Shown here: positions 1 to 10,588 of the stretch, in pieces
How the letters are laid out: the number at the start of each line of letters is the position of its first letter
Position numbering within the stretch: position 1 is the stretch's first letter
NCBI GenBank assembly: GCA_044223975.1
Contig: JBGALI010000013.1
Span: 1 to 64,000 of the forward strand
Reading direction: 5' to 3'
Length of the DNA: 64,000 nucleotides
Origin: CAZCPB01 sp044223975
GTDB taxonomy: Bacteria > Planctomycetota > Phycisphaerae > Phycisphaerales > UBA1924
Position numbers and translations under genes: made by a program
The notes under the pieces: generated by a model
The model's database searches: none
What the model was told of the DNA's origin: nothing
The model's input: only the letters and a program-made list of their open reading frames with translations

Positions 1-60
1 GGTCGCCGGAGGTCGACGGGGGCGGGAACTCCCGATGCTGGCTGAGAGAAGCCGGACGAA

Positions 61-115
61 GACACCGAGATCGCAGGGCCGATCTCGGTGGCACGGGATC
101 TTGGTGCCACCTGCC
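61..115. repeat. Twin-hairpin dispersed repeat, copy 1
   Basis: A 55-bp unit with two adjacent perfect inverted repeats: ACCGAGATCG/CGATCTCGGT around a 6-nt loop, then GGTGGCAC/GTGCCACC around a 9-nt loop. Near-identical copies lie at 301-354 and 1812-1866. Similarity to copy 3 extends about 9 nt further left. Confidence 0.85.
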
Positions 116-300
116 TGAATCAACGTGCACGCGGCACGTCGATCCACGTTGCCGCCTGCGCAGGCACAACGTCACGTGGCAAACGACTCCCACCGGCGGG
201 TGGCGCCGTGGTCGCTCCCGTGCCACCCAGAAACCTTGTGGGATCTCCGTGGCACGGCTGTTCACAGGCTTTGTGCTTTCCCCTCGGCCGGGGGCGGGAA

Positions 301-354
301 ACACCGAGATCGCGGGGCCGATCTCGGTGGCACGGGATCTTGGTGCCACCTGCC
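301..354. repeat. Twin-hairpin dispersed repeat, copy 2
   Basis: Same two-hairpin unit as copy 1, with only one or two base differences in the first loop and at the left edge. It lies in the same orientation, 240 bp downstream of copy 1 and about 110 bp before the HAF-repeat gene. Confidence 0.85.
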
Positions 355-463
355 AGGGCCGGGACATCGATGCCTCCCGCCGTCCCGCCCGCTCTAAATG
401 ATCATTTGCATTCGACCCACAAATGCGTTCTACTGGTGATTCGCCAGCGACATAAGGAATGCA

Positions 464-1675
464 ATGCCAGTGCCTGACACTACTTGCACCGTCCAGTTTC
501 TTCAGTCCACTCCTATCTTGGTGGGCGTCTCGCTCTTTTTCTGTACGGCCATCAGCTTTGGAGCAAGTCCTCCGGCGTCATTCGTAGGACTTGGATCCTT
601 ACCAGGGGGCAATTACTCGAACGGCTATGCGGTCAGTGGTGACGGCGTTGCTGTTGTGGGCCAAGGTGGCGGGCCTTCTACAGGATACCGGGCATTTCGG
701 TGGACAAATTCCGGAGGCATGATCGATCTCGGTACGCTGCCGACCGGCGGTGGCTATCAGTATTCAAACGGCTGGGGCGTTAGTGGAGATGGCTCAGTCG
801 TGGTCGGCGAGAGTAGTTCCACCGGGCTCGGTCGCGCGTTCCGGTGGACGAGCGCCGGTGGTATGGTAAACCTCGGCGCCTTTTCGTCGGGTGATGGTTA
901 CGACTACTCCTCCGCACGCGCGGTCAGCCGTGACGGATCGATCGTTGTGGGAGAGAGCAATGCGAACGGCGGTCGGCGCGCTTTTCGATGGACTAGCGCC
1001 ACGGCCATGCAGAACCTCGGAGCGCTGGCGGGAGATACAGATTCCAACGCTGGGGCCATCAGCGGAGATGGGTCCACGATTGTAGGTAACAGCTACACCA
1101 TCACCACCAATCGCGCCTTTCGATGGACCAGCGACGGCGGCATGGCGGAGCTTGGCACACTTCCCGGCGACTCAAACTCTTACGCATGGGGCGTAAATCG
1201 CGACGGATCGGTCATTGTGGGCAGAAGCGACTCTCCCATCGGTAGCCACGCATACAGATGGACCCTGATGGACGGCATGCAGGATCTAGGCTCCCTTGCA
1301 GGAGCGACATCCGCCGCGAGCGTTTCCGTCAGTGCGGACGGCTCACTGGTTGGGGGCGAATGCAATTTCCCTGACGGGTATCACGGCTTCCTGTGGAGCG
1401 CGACGCTGGGCATTGTGGATCTCAACACGTATCTCCCGTCCCTCGGAGTTGATCTGTCGGGCTGGACTCTCCACGCTCCGTGGGGAATCAGCGACAACAA
1501 CCAAACCATTGTGGGTTACGGCACTCACAACGGTCAGACGGAAGCGTGGATTGCCACAATTCCAACCCCAGCCACCTCGGCTTTTCTGTGCGTTGCACTT
1601 GCCTCCATGAGGGGCAGGCATCGCGCTTCCGGGACACGCGCAAGTGCAGTCGCGGGCTGCGTACGGCATGGCTAG
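464..1675 (+). CDS. HAF-repeat extracellular protein
   Basis: Probable exported protein made of HAF-type repeats; no catalytic role can be inferred. A hydrophobic stretch at about residues 17-36 can act as a signal peptide. It is followed by six or seven units of about 50 residues, each with a GDGSVVVGES-like strand pair and an AFRWTS.GGM..LG strand pair, as expected for a beta-propeller. The tail has a Pro/Ala-rich stretch, a short hydrophobic segment and an Arg-rich cluster like a PEP-CTERM sorting signal, but it runs 16 residues past the basic cluster and may be degenerate. The ATG at 464 is preceded by AAGGA. The gene is less GC-rich than most of the window and is bracketed by twin-hairpin repeats, which points to an accessory locus. 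Confidence 0.8.
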   Translation: MPVPDTTCTVQFLQSTPILVGVSLFFCTAISFGASPPASFVGLGSLPGGNYSNGYAVSGDGVAVVGQGGGPSTGYRAFRWTNSGGMIDLGTLPTGGGYQYSNGWGVSGDGSVVVGESSSTGLGRAFRWTSAGGMVNLGAFSSGDGYDYSSARAVSRDGSIVVGESNANGGRRAFRWTSATAMQNLGALAGDTDSNAGAISGDGSTIVGNSYTITTNRAFRWTSDGGMAELGTLPGDSNSYAWGVNRDGSVIVGRSDSPIGSHAYRWTLMDGMQDLGSLAGATSAASVSVSADGSLVGGECNFPDGYHGFLWSATLGIVDLNTYLPSLGVDLSGWTLHAPWGISDNNQTIVGYGTHNGQTEAWIATIPTPATSAFLCVALASMRGRHRASGTRASAVAGCVRHG

Positions 1676-1811
1676 CGGAGGAACCGCCAGCGGTGGCAGG
1701 TCACGCGGACCTGCAAGGCCAGGTCCGTACCACGTTGAAAGTCCCGGCCACCCGCCAGTGGCAGACGAAGCGAACTCGGGCCACCCGCCTCGCGGGAACG
1801 CTCCGGACGAG

Positions 1812-1866
1812 GACACCGAGATCGCAGGGCTGATATCGGTGGCACGGGATCTTGGTGCCACCTGCC
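1812..1866. repeat. Twin-hairpin dispersed repeat, copy 3
   Basis: Third copy of the 55-bp unit, downstream of the HAF-repeat gene and in the same orientation as copies 1 and 2. The first hairpin has two changes in its right arm (TGATATCGGT), while the second hairpin is intact. The flank CCGGACGA.GACACCG is shared with copy 1. Confidence 0.85.
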
Positions 1867-1925
1867 ACCGGTGCCCTTCCCGTGCCACCCGTCACCCCGG
1901 ATGGGAAACTCGACAATCCGCCTCA

Positions 1926-2978
1926 TCAGGAATTCGTTCGCGCCCGGAACTGTGACTCGGCCCACAGCGAACACTGGGGCAGTATTTCGAGCGGAGATTT
2001 TTCATATGAGAATGCACGGATGAAAGTATAATCACGACTTGGGTCCTTCGCCAACATTGCTGAAGATGGTCTTCCGTGCGGACGCGCAATTGCTGTGATG
2101 GTGCGCTGCTGTGTTAAGATGTCAAGCTCAACAAGGTGCCCGGATGGCTCGTGATCGACAAGCACACAGAATCTCGATGTCAGCGTCCACCATCGCACCT
2201 TTTGTTCGACATCGAGGAACGGCGCGTCGGGAAAGTCCTCGATCAGATCGGCGGAGTACTTGATAGCCCTAAGTGCATCTCGGACCGATTCCAATTCTGC
2301 GCGACGTTCGGGCTTGTAGCTTCCCAATACAATCACTGATTTCGTCGGAGTCACGAGAAAAGCACGCGTCTTCAAATGCCTGGATGCATGAGTCTCTCCC
2401 AGCGGCGATGCTGCGATCTCTCGGAAGTGCGACAGGGCGTGATCCCCGAGTGTACTCCACGCAGCTGAGTCCGATACAACATCTGGCGACATGACTTCCA
2501 TCGCAAATGGCACGAGCCTTCTTTGCAAGGGGATCGGCGGCACCGAAGCGTCTTCGAGTTCAAACGACACGTCGAAAAGGAATACTGGCCCTTGATCAGA
2601 TCCGTAGCCGACATCCGTAAACGCTGTGCCGTGCTGAAACACTACGGTAAACGGCTCCTTGTTCGCCCACTGCTGGAGCGTCAGGCACTTTAGACCACTC
2701 CTTATTGGGAGGAAATATCGTGATGGCTTGGAATCCGCCACCTCTGCTAACACGGTAACGTCGGCACGCACCGGACCGATTACATACACGCTATCGACGG
2801 TGGCGTCGTCAAATGCGACGATTAGGGCGTCTCGTATCCAGCCGATCCTCGCGCTGGCTCCCACGAGGAAACGGGGAAGCCGCTTCAGATCCAAGCCTTC
2901 TGATTGGACTCGCTCCCGCACTGTCGAAAGGATGCGCCTAGTTACTTCGACGGCGCTGCGCCTGTTCCACACAGTCAT
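1926..2978 (-). CDS. Unknown protein with possible C-terminal TIR/SLOG-like domain
   Basis: I do not recognise this 350-residue protein with certainty. The N-terminal half is mixed alpha/beta with no named motif. The C-terminal ~125 residues read as a Rossmann-like alpha/beta domain: a hydrophobic strand ending in VIVLGSY, a helix, a second strand followed by DFPDAPFLDVEQKV, a strand FCVLVD, the signature EPSGHLVELDI, then a strand ITAIARP. That order, and the SGHLVEL motif, resemble TIR/SLOG-type nucleotide-binding domains of bacterial effector proteins; this is inference. The ATG at 2978 has GGGAGG four bases upstream and is preferred to the ATG at 2990. Base composition is clearly less GC-rich than in lepA next door, suggesting horizontal acquisition. 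It could equally be a stand-alone conserved hypothetical. Confidence 0.6.
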   Translation of the reverse strand: MTVWNRRSAVEVTRRILSTVRERVQSEGLDLKRLPRFLVGASARIGWIRDALIVAFDDATVDSVYVIGPVRADVTVLAEVADSKPSRYFLPIRSGLKCLTLQQWANKEPFTVVFQHGTAFTDVGYGSDQGPVFLFDVSFELEDASVPPIPLQRRLVPFAMEVMSPDVVSDSAAWSTLGDHALSHFREIAASPLGETHASRHLKTRAFLVTPTKSVIVLGSYKPERRAELESVRDALRAIKYSADLIEDFPDAPFLDVEQKVRWWTLTSRFCVLVDHEPSGHLVELDILTQQRTITAIARPHGRPSSAMLAKDPSRDYTFIRAFSYEKSPLEILPQCSLWAESQFRARTNS

Positions 2979-3117
2979 CGCGCCTCCCATCGTCCCACAC
3001 TTGACTCAGGCCTAGACCGGAAGCGCCTCTTGAGGAGGAACACTGGCGCCTCCGCATGGGTGTCGTTGGTTCCAAGGGGAGGCAGACAGGGCGCCGAGAC
3101 TGACTGGGGAACCAGAT

Positions 3118-5205
<2,088 letters not shown>

Positions 5206-5214
5206 TGCGGGGGG

Positions 5215-5220
5215 AGTGTA
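5215..5220 (-). promoter_or_regulatory. Putative -10 box of lepA (leaderless type)
   Basis: TACACT on the minus strand, 9 nt before the lepA ATG, with no Shine-Dalgarno between. The position suggests that transcription starts at or next to the start codon. Confidence 0.4.
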
Positions 5221-5240
5221 GGGGAGGGGAGGGGGGAAGA

Positions 5241-5275
5241 GGGCAGTGGGGAGTGGGCAGTGGGCAATGGGGAAT
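5241..5275. repeat. Heptamer array upstream of lepA
   Basis: Five 7-mers of the family GGGCAGT/GGGGAGT/GGGCAAT/GGGGAAT, in the short gap between lepA and the galactanase gene. The same family forms a longer array at 39911-39987. Confidence 0.8.
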
Positions 5276-5356
5276 CGGCGAGGCGCGGGCTTGGGGCTGA
5301 TTGGTTGCGAGAGTTGGGTGCCCGGGCGTGGCGCGGCTGAGAGTTTCGTCGCTCGG

Positions 5357-6517
5357 TTAGGGAGCGGACGGCACGGGGGGGTGCGCCCCGCCGAGTGCCG
5401 CGGCGGCGGGGAGCACGCGGTTTGAGAAATCAAAGAGCGTGAGGTTTTCGACGGGTGAGCCGAAGCCGGGCGCGGCAACGGCTTCGGGCGCCCACCAGCA
5501 GAGGCCGCGGCCGAGGCCGTCGGGGAGTGACGCGAGCACATCGGAGAGTGCCGCGGTGTACCGGGCCTGACCGTCGGGGGTCGGCGGGAATGCAGCGAGG
5601 CACTGCGAGGGAAGCCCGACCAGATTGCCGGTGTTGTCGTTCCAGGCGAGCGTCCAGGGGTAGGAGGTTTCGACGATGTGCAGAGGGCGTGCGAAGCGGG
5701 TTGCGAGGTCGGTGAGGTTGGCGGCGACCGCGGCGAGCGTGCCGTGCCACCACGGGTAGTAGGACAGGGCGATGTGGTCGAAGCGCAGGCCGGCGGCGAT
5801 CGCGCTGCCGTAGAACCAGCGGCAGGCGGGGTTGTCGCCGCCGCGGTCGGTGTGCAAGAGGACCGGCGTGCCGGGCGCGGCGTGATGAACGGCGTCGGCG
5901 CCGGCGTTGAAGAGTCGGGCGAACGCGGACCAGCCGTTGGCGCTGATGCGTCCTTTCGGCCAGAGCATTCCGTCGGTGACTTCGTTGCCGATCTGCACGA
6001 GATCAGGCGGGGTGTTCTGGGCGTTCAAGGCGGAGAGAAAGCCACCGGTGAAACTGGCGACGGCCGATTCGAGTTGCGAGGTTGAAAGGCCGGCCCATGC
6101 CGCGGGCGGAGTTTGCTGGCCGGGATCGGCCCAGGTGTCGGAGTAGTGGAAGTCGATGAGGAGTTTGAGGCCGGCGCTGCGAGCGCGCTGGGCCATGGCG
6201 AGCGTGCGCGCTGTTGAGCAATAGCCGCCGGGCGGGTTGTTCCAGACGCGCAGGCGGACCGTGTTGATGCCGCGGTCTCTGAGGATGAGGAGCGGGTCGC
6301 GGGGAATGGCGCCGTCGAAGAACGTGACGCCGAGGTCGTCGAGTTGAGGGAGGAACGAGAGATCGACGCCGCGGAATTGCGGGCGGCGGCTGGCGCGCCC
6401 GACGGGCGTGATGAGAGGAGGTTGGCCCGCGCCGGCGCGGGATGCGAGCGAGAGGGCCGCGAGCACGGCGCCGGCGATGGCACGGCGGCGCGGGATGGGA
6501 GAATCGGCGTGCAACAC
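5357..6517 (-). CDS. Arabinogalactan endo-beta-1,4-galactanase (GH53)
   Basis: Secreted glycoside hydrolase of family 53 that cleaves beta-1,4-galactan side chains of pectin-type polysaccharides. The (beta/alpha)8 barrel signatures are present: GVDLSFLPQLDDLG near residue 50, GINTVRLRVWN, LLIDFHYSDTWADPGQQ, the acid/base Glu179 in QIGNEVTDGMLWP, and the nucleophile Glu283 in HIVETSYPWT. The 386-residue length is normal. The N-terminus has RRRAIAG followed by a hydrophobic run and Ala-rich cleavage region, fitting a Tat-type signal peptide. The start codon is GTG; a TACACT box lies 10 nt upstream and no Shine-Dalgarno is obvious. It stands alone, without neighbouring sugar transport or other CAZyme genes. 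Confidence 0.93.
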   Translation of the reverse strand: MLHADSPIPRRRAIAGAVLAALSLASRAGAGQPPLITPVGRASRRPQFRGVDLSFLPQLDDLGVTFFDGAIPRDPLLILRDRGINTVRLRVWNNPPGGYCSTARTLAMAQRARSAGLKLLIDFHYSDTWADPGQQTPPAAWAGLSTSQLESAVASFTGGFLSALNAQNTPPDLVQIGNEVTDGMLWPKGRISANGWSAFARLFNAGADAVHHAAPGTPVLLHTDRGGDNPACRWFYGSAIAAGLRFDHIALSYYPWWHGTLAAVAANLTDLATRFARPLHIVETSYPWTLAWNDNTGNLVGLPSQCLAAFPPTPDGQARYTAALSDVLASLPDGLGRGLCWWAPEAVAAPGFGSPVENLTLFDFSNRVLPAAAALGGAHPPVPSAP

Positions 6518-6527
6518 GGTGTTTGCA

Positions 6528-6533
6528 AGTGTA
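6528..6533 (-). promoter_or_regulatory. Putative -10 box of the GH53 gene
   Basis: TACACT on the minus strand, 10 nt before the GTG start; same hexamer and similar spacing as for lepA and two of the kinase genes. Confidence 0.35.
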
Positions 6534-6608
6534 GTGGAAGGGCCGCGCGGGAGCCATGAACGAGCGGTTATCGGCGGTCGCGGACGGCGTGTGCGCGCGA
6601 CGATGCGT

Positions 6609-9239
6609 TCACGGGACGCGGGCCGAAGGGCGCGTGGCGTTGATCGCGGCGAAGACCGCGAGCGCGATCGCGGCTGCCGCGTAGGCGAGGGCGGTTGAGG
6701 CGTACCAGGCGTTGAGGTCGAGGGTGAAGGGGAAGTTGACGAAGACGGAGGCCGAGAGAAGCCCGACCGTGAGCGCGAGGACGCCCTCGCGGACGAGGAG
6801 ACCGGCCAGCACGCTGCCGCACGCCAGGGCGGTGGCGATCAGGGGCCAGCCGCCGTTTCCGGGGCCGAAGAAGAGGACGCCGAAGCAGACGGCGAGGATG
6901 GGTGTGATGATCCAGAGGCGTTTGAACAGCACCTTGAGGCCGATGAGCAGGAGCGTGAGGATGAGGCCGAGGGCGACGGTGGCGGCGGCGCTGGTGAGGG
7001 TGGCGCTGAGCGAGAAACGCATCCCGACGTGGTGGCCGAGGTGAGGGAGCAGATAGCCCGACGTGAACCCTCCGGGCGCGAGGCGGAGCGAGGCGATCGA
7101 TGCGAAGACGGCGCTCGTCAATCCGCCGGCGCCCAGCCCCAGCAGCGTGTGGCGTGCGACGAGCGGATCACGCCACGAGCCGGACAGAAGCCGCGACCAC
7201 GAGATGAGCAGTTGGGGCCAGGCGCGCCGCACCAGCGGCTCAAGGGCCATGTAGAAGACCCACGCCAGGACGGCGATCCAGAGCGCGCGGGCCAGGGGAC
7301 GGCCGAAATTTTCCGAAGCAAAGATGTCGGCCAGGGAGTTGCGGCCCAGGGTCATGGCCAGCAGCTCGACCGTGAACGTAAAGAGCGCGATGCGCCATGC
7401 CCCGGCGCGATCGCCGCGCCGGGCGCGGATGTTGGTGCGGGCGAAGTAGACCGCGACCGCGACGCCCAGCAGCAGCATGACCGAGGCGATGGTTCCGATC
7501 ACCGAGTCAACCGTGGAGGGCGGGTCCGAGCCCGCCGGCGGAACATCGGGGCGGCGTTCAAAGTGGACGGGAACGCCGTCGAGACTGGCCGCAGAAATCA
7601 GGAGCGGCTGGATGTCGCGCGGGGTCGGGCCGGTCCATGCGAAGCGATGGTCGGCGGGCATGGCCGGTGGCAGGCGCGGCGCGGCGGCGATGTACGCGGA
7701 CTGCTCCAGTTCGGCGGCCTTGAAGAACGGGGACCAGTCGATGGCTTCAGGGTCGGCGGCCGGTGAAGGAACGGGGGGCGCGTGCCCGTCGGCTGGCGTG
7801 CGGAAACCCTCGTCGGTCGAGCGGTCGAAGCGGAGCAGTCGTCCGGCGGTATCGAGGCTGATGTACACGCTGTCGCCGGTGCGCGGCGGTGAGTTCGCGG
7901 TGATGGTTTTTTCCCACCAACCCGTGGGCGTCAGGGTGTCGGGCGCGGCGCGGTACCAGAACCGGATGACCGCGGGGTCCGCGTCGGCGATGCGGGACCA
8001 GCGTTCGGGGTCGGCGGATTTGGTGAGCCGGTTGATATAGGAGGCGTCGTAGGAGAGCGACCACGCCTCGTGGGCCGGGGGCGCCTCGCCGGTAAACGCG
8101 CGCACCAGATCGCGGGCCCTGGACGCGAGCACATCGGGGGGAAGCGCAAAGGGAACGCGCCGATGGATGGCGAAGCGGTCGTTGATCCCGCCGAGCCACG
8201 CGATCGCGATGACAACCAGAGCGACGAGCCCCCACGCAAGGCGGCGCGAAAGACCGGCGCCAGTCCCCGAGAGAGCGACCAGTTCGGGGGAAGGGGTCTC
8301 TCCGGCCGCGAGAGCGGCGGCGAGCGGGTCGCCGCCGGGGAGTGCCGCGGCAACGGCGATGGCGGATTGCGGGCGGGATGCGGGGTCGTGCTCGAGGCAG
8401 TGGAGGATGACGCGTTCGACGGCAGGGTCGAGGTCGACGTGCTCGCTGGGGCGGGTGACGGCGGTGCCGGAGCGGTGCAGAGACTTGATGTCATCCAGCG
8501 TGCGGGTTTGATCGCGGTTGAAGACGGGTTTGCCGGTGAAGATCTCGTAGAGCACGTGGCCGAGGGCGTAGATGTCGGAGCGCGCGGTGACCTCGCGTCC
8601 TTCGAGCTGCTCGGGGGCCATGTAGATGGGGGTGCCGGCGGAGACGTCGCCCGCGGCGTTGAGCGACGCGGCCAGGCCCGCGACGCCGAAGTCCATGATG
8701 CGGGCGTTGCCGCGACCGTCGATCATGATGTTGGCGGGCTTGAGGTCGCGGTGGACGAGGCCCTGCTCGTGGGAGGCGGCGAGTCCGAAGCAGATCTGGC
8801 GCGCGATCTGCACAGCCTTGTCGGCAGGGAGTCGCCCGATGCGGGCCAGCAGCGAGGAAAGGTCTTCGCCGTCGACGTACTCCATCGTGATGAAGGAGCG
8901 ACCTTCGGATTGGGCGATGTCGAAGACGCGGCAGACGTTGGGGTGGCTGACCTGGCGCGCGGTGCGGACCTCGGCGCGGAGGTGATCGAGGCGGACGGGG
9001 TCGGCGGCGAGGTGGGGTGGGAGGAACTTGAGGGCGACGCGGACGTTGAGCTCGAGGTCATCGGCGCGATAGACCTCGCCCATGCCGCCCTTGCCGAGTT
9101 GGGACACGATGCGGTAGCGGTCGGCGAGCGTGACACCGGGGTCGAGGCGGGAAATCTCGCCCGGACCGGCGTGCGGCGCGGGCGCCGAGGTTGGGGCCAG
9201 ATCGGACGTGACTTCGGGGTCGCGGGACATGTTCGGCAC
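6609..9239 (-). CDS. Ser/Thr protein kinase with polytopic membrane C-terminus
   Basis: Hanks-type kinase: glycine loop GKGGMGEVY from residue 50, catalytic Lys71 (VALKFL), HRDLKPAN with Asp165, DFG at 183-185, then GTPIYMAPEQ. A first membrane segment lies near residue 345 (WGLVALVVIAIAWLGG). The next ~180 residues are probably extracytoplasmic. The last ~300 residues contain about eight hydrophobic segments, so this protein differs from the propeller-type kinases further on: its C-terminus is a multi-pass membrane domain. Substrates and signal are unknown. The GTG at 9239 is chosen because TACGAT lies 8 nt upstream; ATG at 9230 is the alternative. Confidence 0.93.
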   Translation of the reverse strand: MPNMSRDPEVTSDLAPTSAPAPHAGPGEISRLDPGVTLADRYRIVSQLGKGGMGEVYRADDLELNVRVALKFLPPHLAADPVRLDHLRAEVRTARQVSHPNVCRVFDIAQSEGRSFITMEYVDGEDLSSLLARIGRLPADKAVQIARQICFGLAASHEQGLVHRDLKPANIMIDGRGNARIMDFGVAGLAASLNAAGDVSAGTPIYMAPEQLEGREVTARSDIYALGHVLYEIFTGKPVFNRDQTRTLDDIKSLHRSGTAVTRPSEHVDLDPAVERVILHCLEHDPASRPQSAIAVAAALPGGDPLAAALAAGETPSPELVALSGTGAGLSRRLAWGLVALVVIAIAWLGGINDRFAIHRRVPFALPPDVLASRARDLVRAFTGEAPPAHEAWSLSYDASYINRLTKSADPERWSRIADADPAVIRFWYRAAPDTLTPTGWWEKTITANSPPRTGDSVYISLDTAGRLLRFDRSTDEGFRTPADGHAPPVPSPAADPEAIDWSPFFKAAELEQSAYIAAAPRLPPAMPADHRFAWTGPTPRDIQPLLISAASLDGVPVHFERRPDVPPAGSDPPSTVDSVIGTIASVMLLLGVAVAVYFARTNIRARRGDRAGAWRIALFTFTVELLAMTLGRNSLADIFASENFGRPLARALWIAVLAWVFYMALEPLVRRAWPQLLISWSRLLSGSWRDPLVARHTLLGLGAGGLTSAVFASIASLRLAPGGFTSGYLLPHLGHHVGMRFSLSATLTSAAATVALGLILTLLLIGLKVLFKRLWIITPILAVCFGVLFFGPGNGGWPLIATALACGSVLAGLLVREGVLALTVGLLSASVFVNFPFTLDLNAWYASTALAYAAAAIALAVFAAINATRPSARVP

Positions 9240-9247
9240 ACGGGGCG

Positions 9248-9253
9248 ATCGTA
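9248..9253 (-). promoter_or_regulatory. Putative -10 box of the first kinase gene
   Basis: TACGAT on the minus strand, 8 nt before the GTG start at 9239, with no Shine-Dalgarno between. Confidence 0.3.
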
Positions 9254-9304
9254 AAGAGAGTGGGCATGGGCGAGAGAGCGGACGCGGGACGGCGACGCTC
9301 GGCG

Positions 9305-9781
9305 TCAGCGGGTCATCGCGCCGATCACCGCCGCGGCAACGATGGCCAGGACCGGCAGGCCGAGGAAGACGGCCAGTACGGCCCAGATCCAGAAGTTCTG
9401 CCAGAAGTAATGGCGGCGCAGCGCGTGCTCGGCGGCCTGGGCGGGCGCGAGCGCATCGGGCGCTGGGGTGCGCGCGAGAGCGGCCTCGAACGAGGAGAGC
9501 ACGGCCAGGCCGTAGGCGGCGATGCGGGGGTCGGGCTTGGTGCGGACTTCGTCGATGGCGAGCGCGAGGGTGACCTTGCCACGGTCAAAGTCCATGCGCA
9601 GGCGCATGGGGAGTTTTTTCATGGAGCGGTATCCCGGCTTCTTGGGGCCGCGGGCCCACTCGGCGCGGCGGGCGTTGTCGTTCTGGCCTGGGTTGAAGCC
9701 GAGCTGGGCGCTGGCCTTGTCGGCGGTGGCGAAGGCGTCGGGAGCGTCGAGCGTGGTGATGAAGATGTGTTCGGCGAGCAC
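9305..9781 (-). CDS. Unknown protein with C-terminal membrane anchor
   Basis: A 158-residue protein of no recognised family. Residues 1-125 are soluble and mixed in character. A single long hydrophobic segment near the C-terminus (about 131-155, IWAVLAVFLGLPVLAIVAAAVIG) would anchor it to the membrane, with the bulk probably in the cytoplasm. It starts with GTG three bases after the stop codon of the CPBP protease gene and is almost certainly cotranscribed with it and with the zinc-ribbon membrane protein before it. The operon context suggests a membrane-associated role, but nothing more specific can be said. Confidence 0.75.
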   Translation of the reverse strand: MLAEHIFITTLDAPDAFATADKASAQLGFNPGQNDNARRAEWARGPKKPGYRSMKKLPMRLRMDFDRGKVTLALAIDEVRTKPDPRIAAYGLAVLSSFEAALARTPAPDALAPAQAAEHALRRHYFWQNFWIWAVLAVFLGLPVLAIVAAAVIGAMTR

Positions 9782-9784
9782 GTG

Positions 9785-10585
9785 TCAGACCCCCAGGTAT
9801 TCGAGGAGGAGCACAAGGCCGTTGTGGCTGAAGTGCAGGAGCATGCCGGGATAGAGCGAGCCGGAGCGGTGGCGGACGTACCCCAGGGCCAGGCCGCAGA
9901 CGAACAGGTGCGGGAATGACGCAGGGCTGAGGTGGATGGTGGCGAAGAGGAGGGCGGTGACGAGGATGGCCTCGCGCGGGCCGACGACGCGCTGCATGGC
10001 GGAGCCGATCACGCCGCGGAAGGCGAGTTCTTCGAAGATCGCGGGCTGGACGGCGATCGTGAGGACGAGGACGGCCCATGGGTAACCGGCGGCGAGGAAG
10101 TCCTCGGAGTAGCGGAGTTCGGGCAGGCCGATGAGGCGCGTGAGTCCCTTGCACACCAGGACGGAGAGGCCGACCGTCAGGAGCGCCAGCCCGGGAGCGA
10201 CGAGGTACCAGCGCGCCGCGCCCAGCGTCGAGAGCGGGCCCGCGAGCGAGCGGCGGGCGCGGATGCTGCCGACGAGGATGACCAGCGAGAAGACGGCGGT
10301 GGTGATGAGGTCGATGCGCACGGCCGTGGGCGCGGAGTGCGGATCGTCGAGGACCTTGGCCGCGATGCCGCCGCCGATGATCACCAGGAGCTGGGCGAAG
10401 TAGAAGTGAAGCGCGGACTTGAGGGGGACGGTCGCGTCGGGGGGTTGGGCCACGGGCGTCGCCTGAGCGATGCAGGCGGCGCAGGGCGCACCGTCGGGGG
10501 TCGCGGGCGTGCCGCACCTGGTGCAGAATCGCGGCGCGGGGAGGTCGTGGGCTGGTGCTGGTGCTGGATCGGCGGGGTCGTGCAC
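9785..10585 (-). CDS. CPBP-family intramembrane glutamic protease with zinc ribbon
   Basis: Membrane metalloprotease-like protein of the CPBP/Abi (CAAX protease) family. After a short N-terminal zinc ribbon (CTRCGTPATPDGAPCAAC, about residues 21-38) come roughly seven membrane segments. The family motifs are present: FEELAFRGVIG (EExxxR) and, in the last third, a HLSPASFPHLFVCG helix and a LLHFSHNG helix supplying His/Asn residues. Members process prenylated or other membrane peptides, and some confer bacteriocin immunity; the substrate here is unknown. The start codon is GTG, three bases after the upstream gene, which also has an N-terminal zinc ribbon. Confidence 0.9.
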   Translation of the reverse strand: MHDPADPAPAPAHDLPAPRFCTRCGTPATPDGAPCAACIAQATPVAQPPDATVPLKSALHFYFAQLLVIIGGGIAAKVLDDPHSAPTAVRIDLITTAVFSLVILVGSIRARRSLAGPLSTLGAARWYLVAPGLALLTVGLSVLVCKGLTRLIGLPELRYSEDFLAAGYPWAVLVLTIAVQPAIFEELAFRGVIGSAMQRVVGPREAILVTALLFATIHLSPASFPHLFVCGLALGYVRHRSGSLYPGMLLHFSHNGLVLLLEYLGV

Positions 10586-10588
10586 GGA

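Larger units (their letters stand above)
1..463. other. Intergenic region with repeats, no supported gene
   Basis: No convincing coding region is seen. Reading frames here are short, rich in Arg/Pro/Gly and run across palindromic repeats. The stretch contains two copies of a twin-hairpin repeat and several looser GTGCCACC/GGTGGCAC fragments. The upstream region of the HAF-repeat gene occupies the last ~60 bases, which are noticeably more AT-rich than the rest. Confidence 0.6.

Noticed and set aside
88..477. 129-codon open frame at the left edge
   Set aside because: It runs through two twin-hairpin repeats, has an Arg/Pro-rich composition with no family match, and overlaps the start of the HAF-repeat gene.
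1..3117. Insertion sequence or prophage remnant
   Set aside because: Lower GC and palindromic repeats fit an accessory region, but no transposase, integrase or phage gene, and no target-site duplication, could be found.
8070..9254. 394-codon frame antisense to the first kinase
   Set aside because: Complementary-strand shadow of the kinase domain, with no independent start signal or family match.
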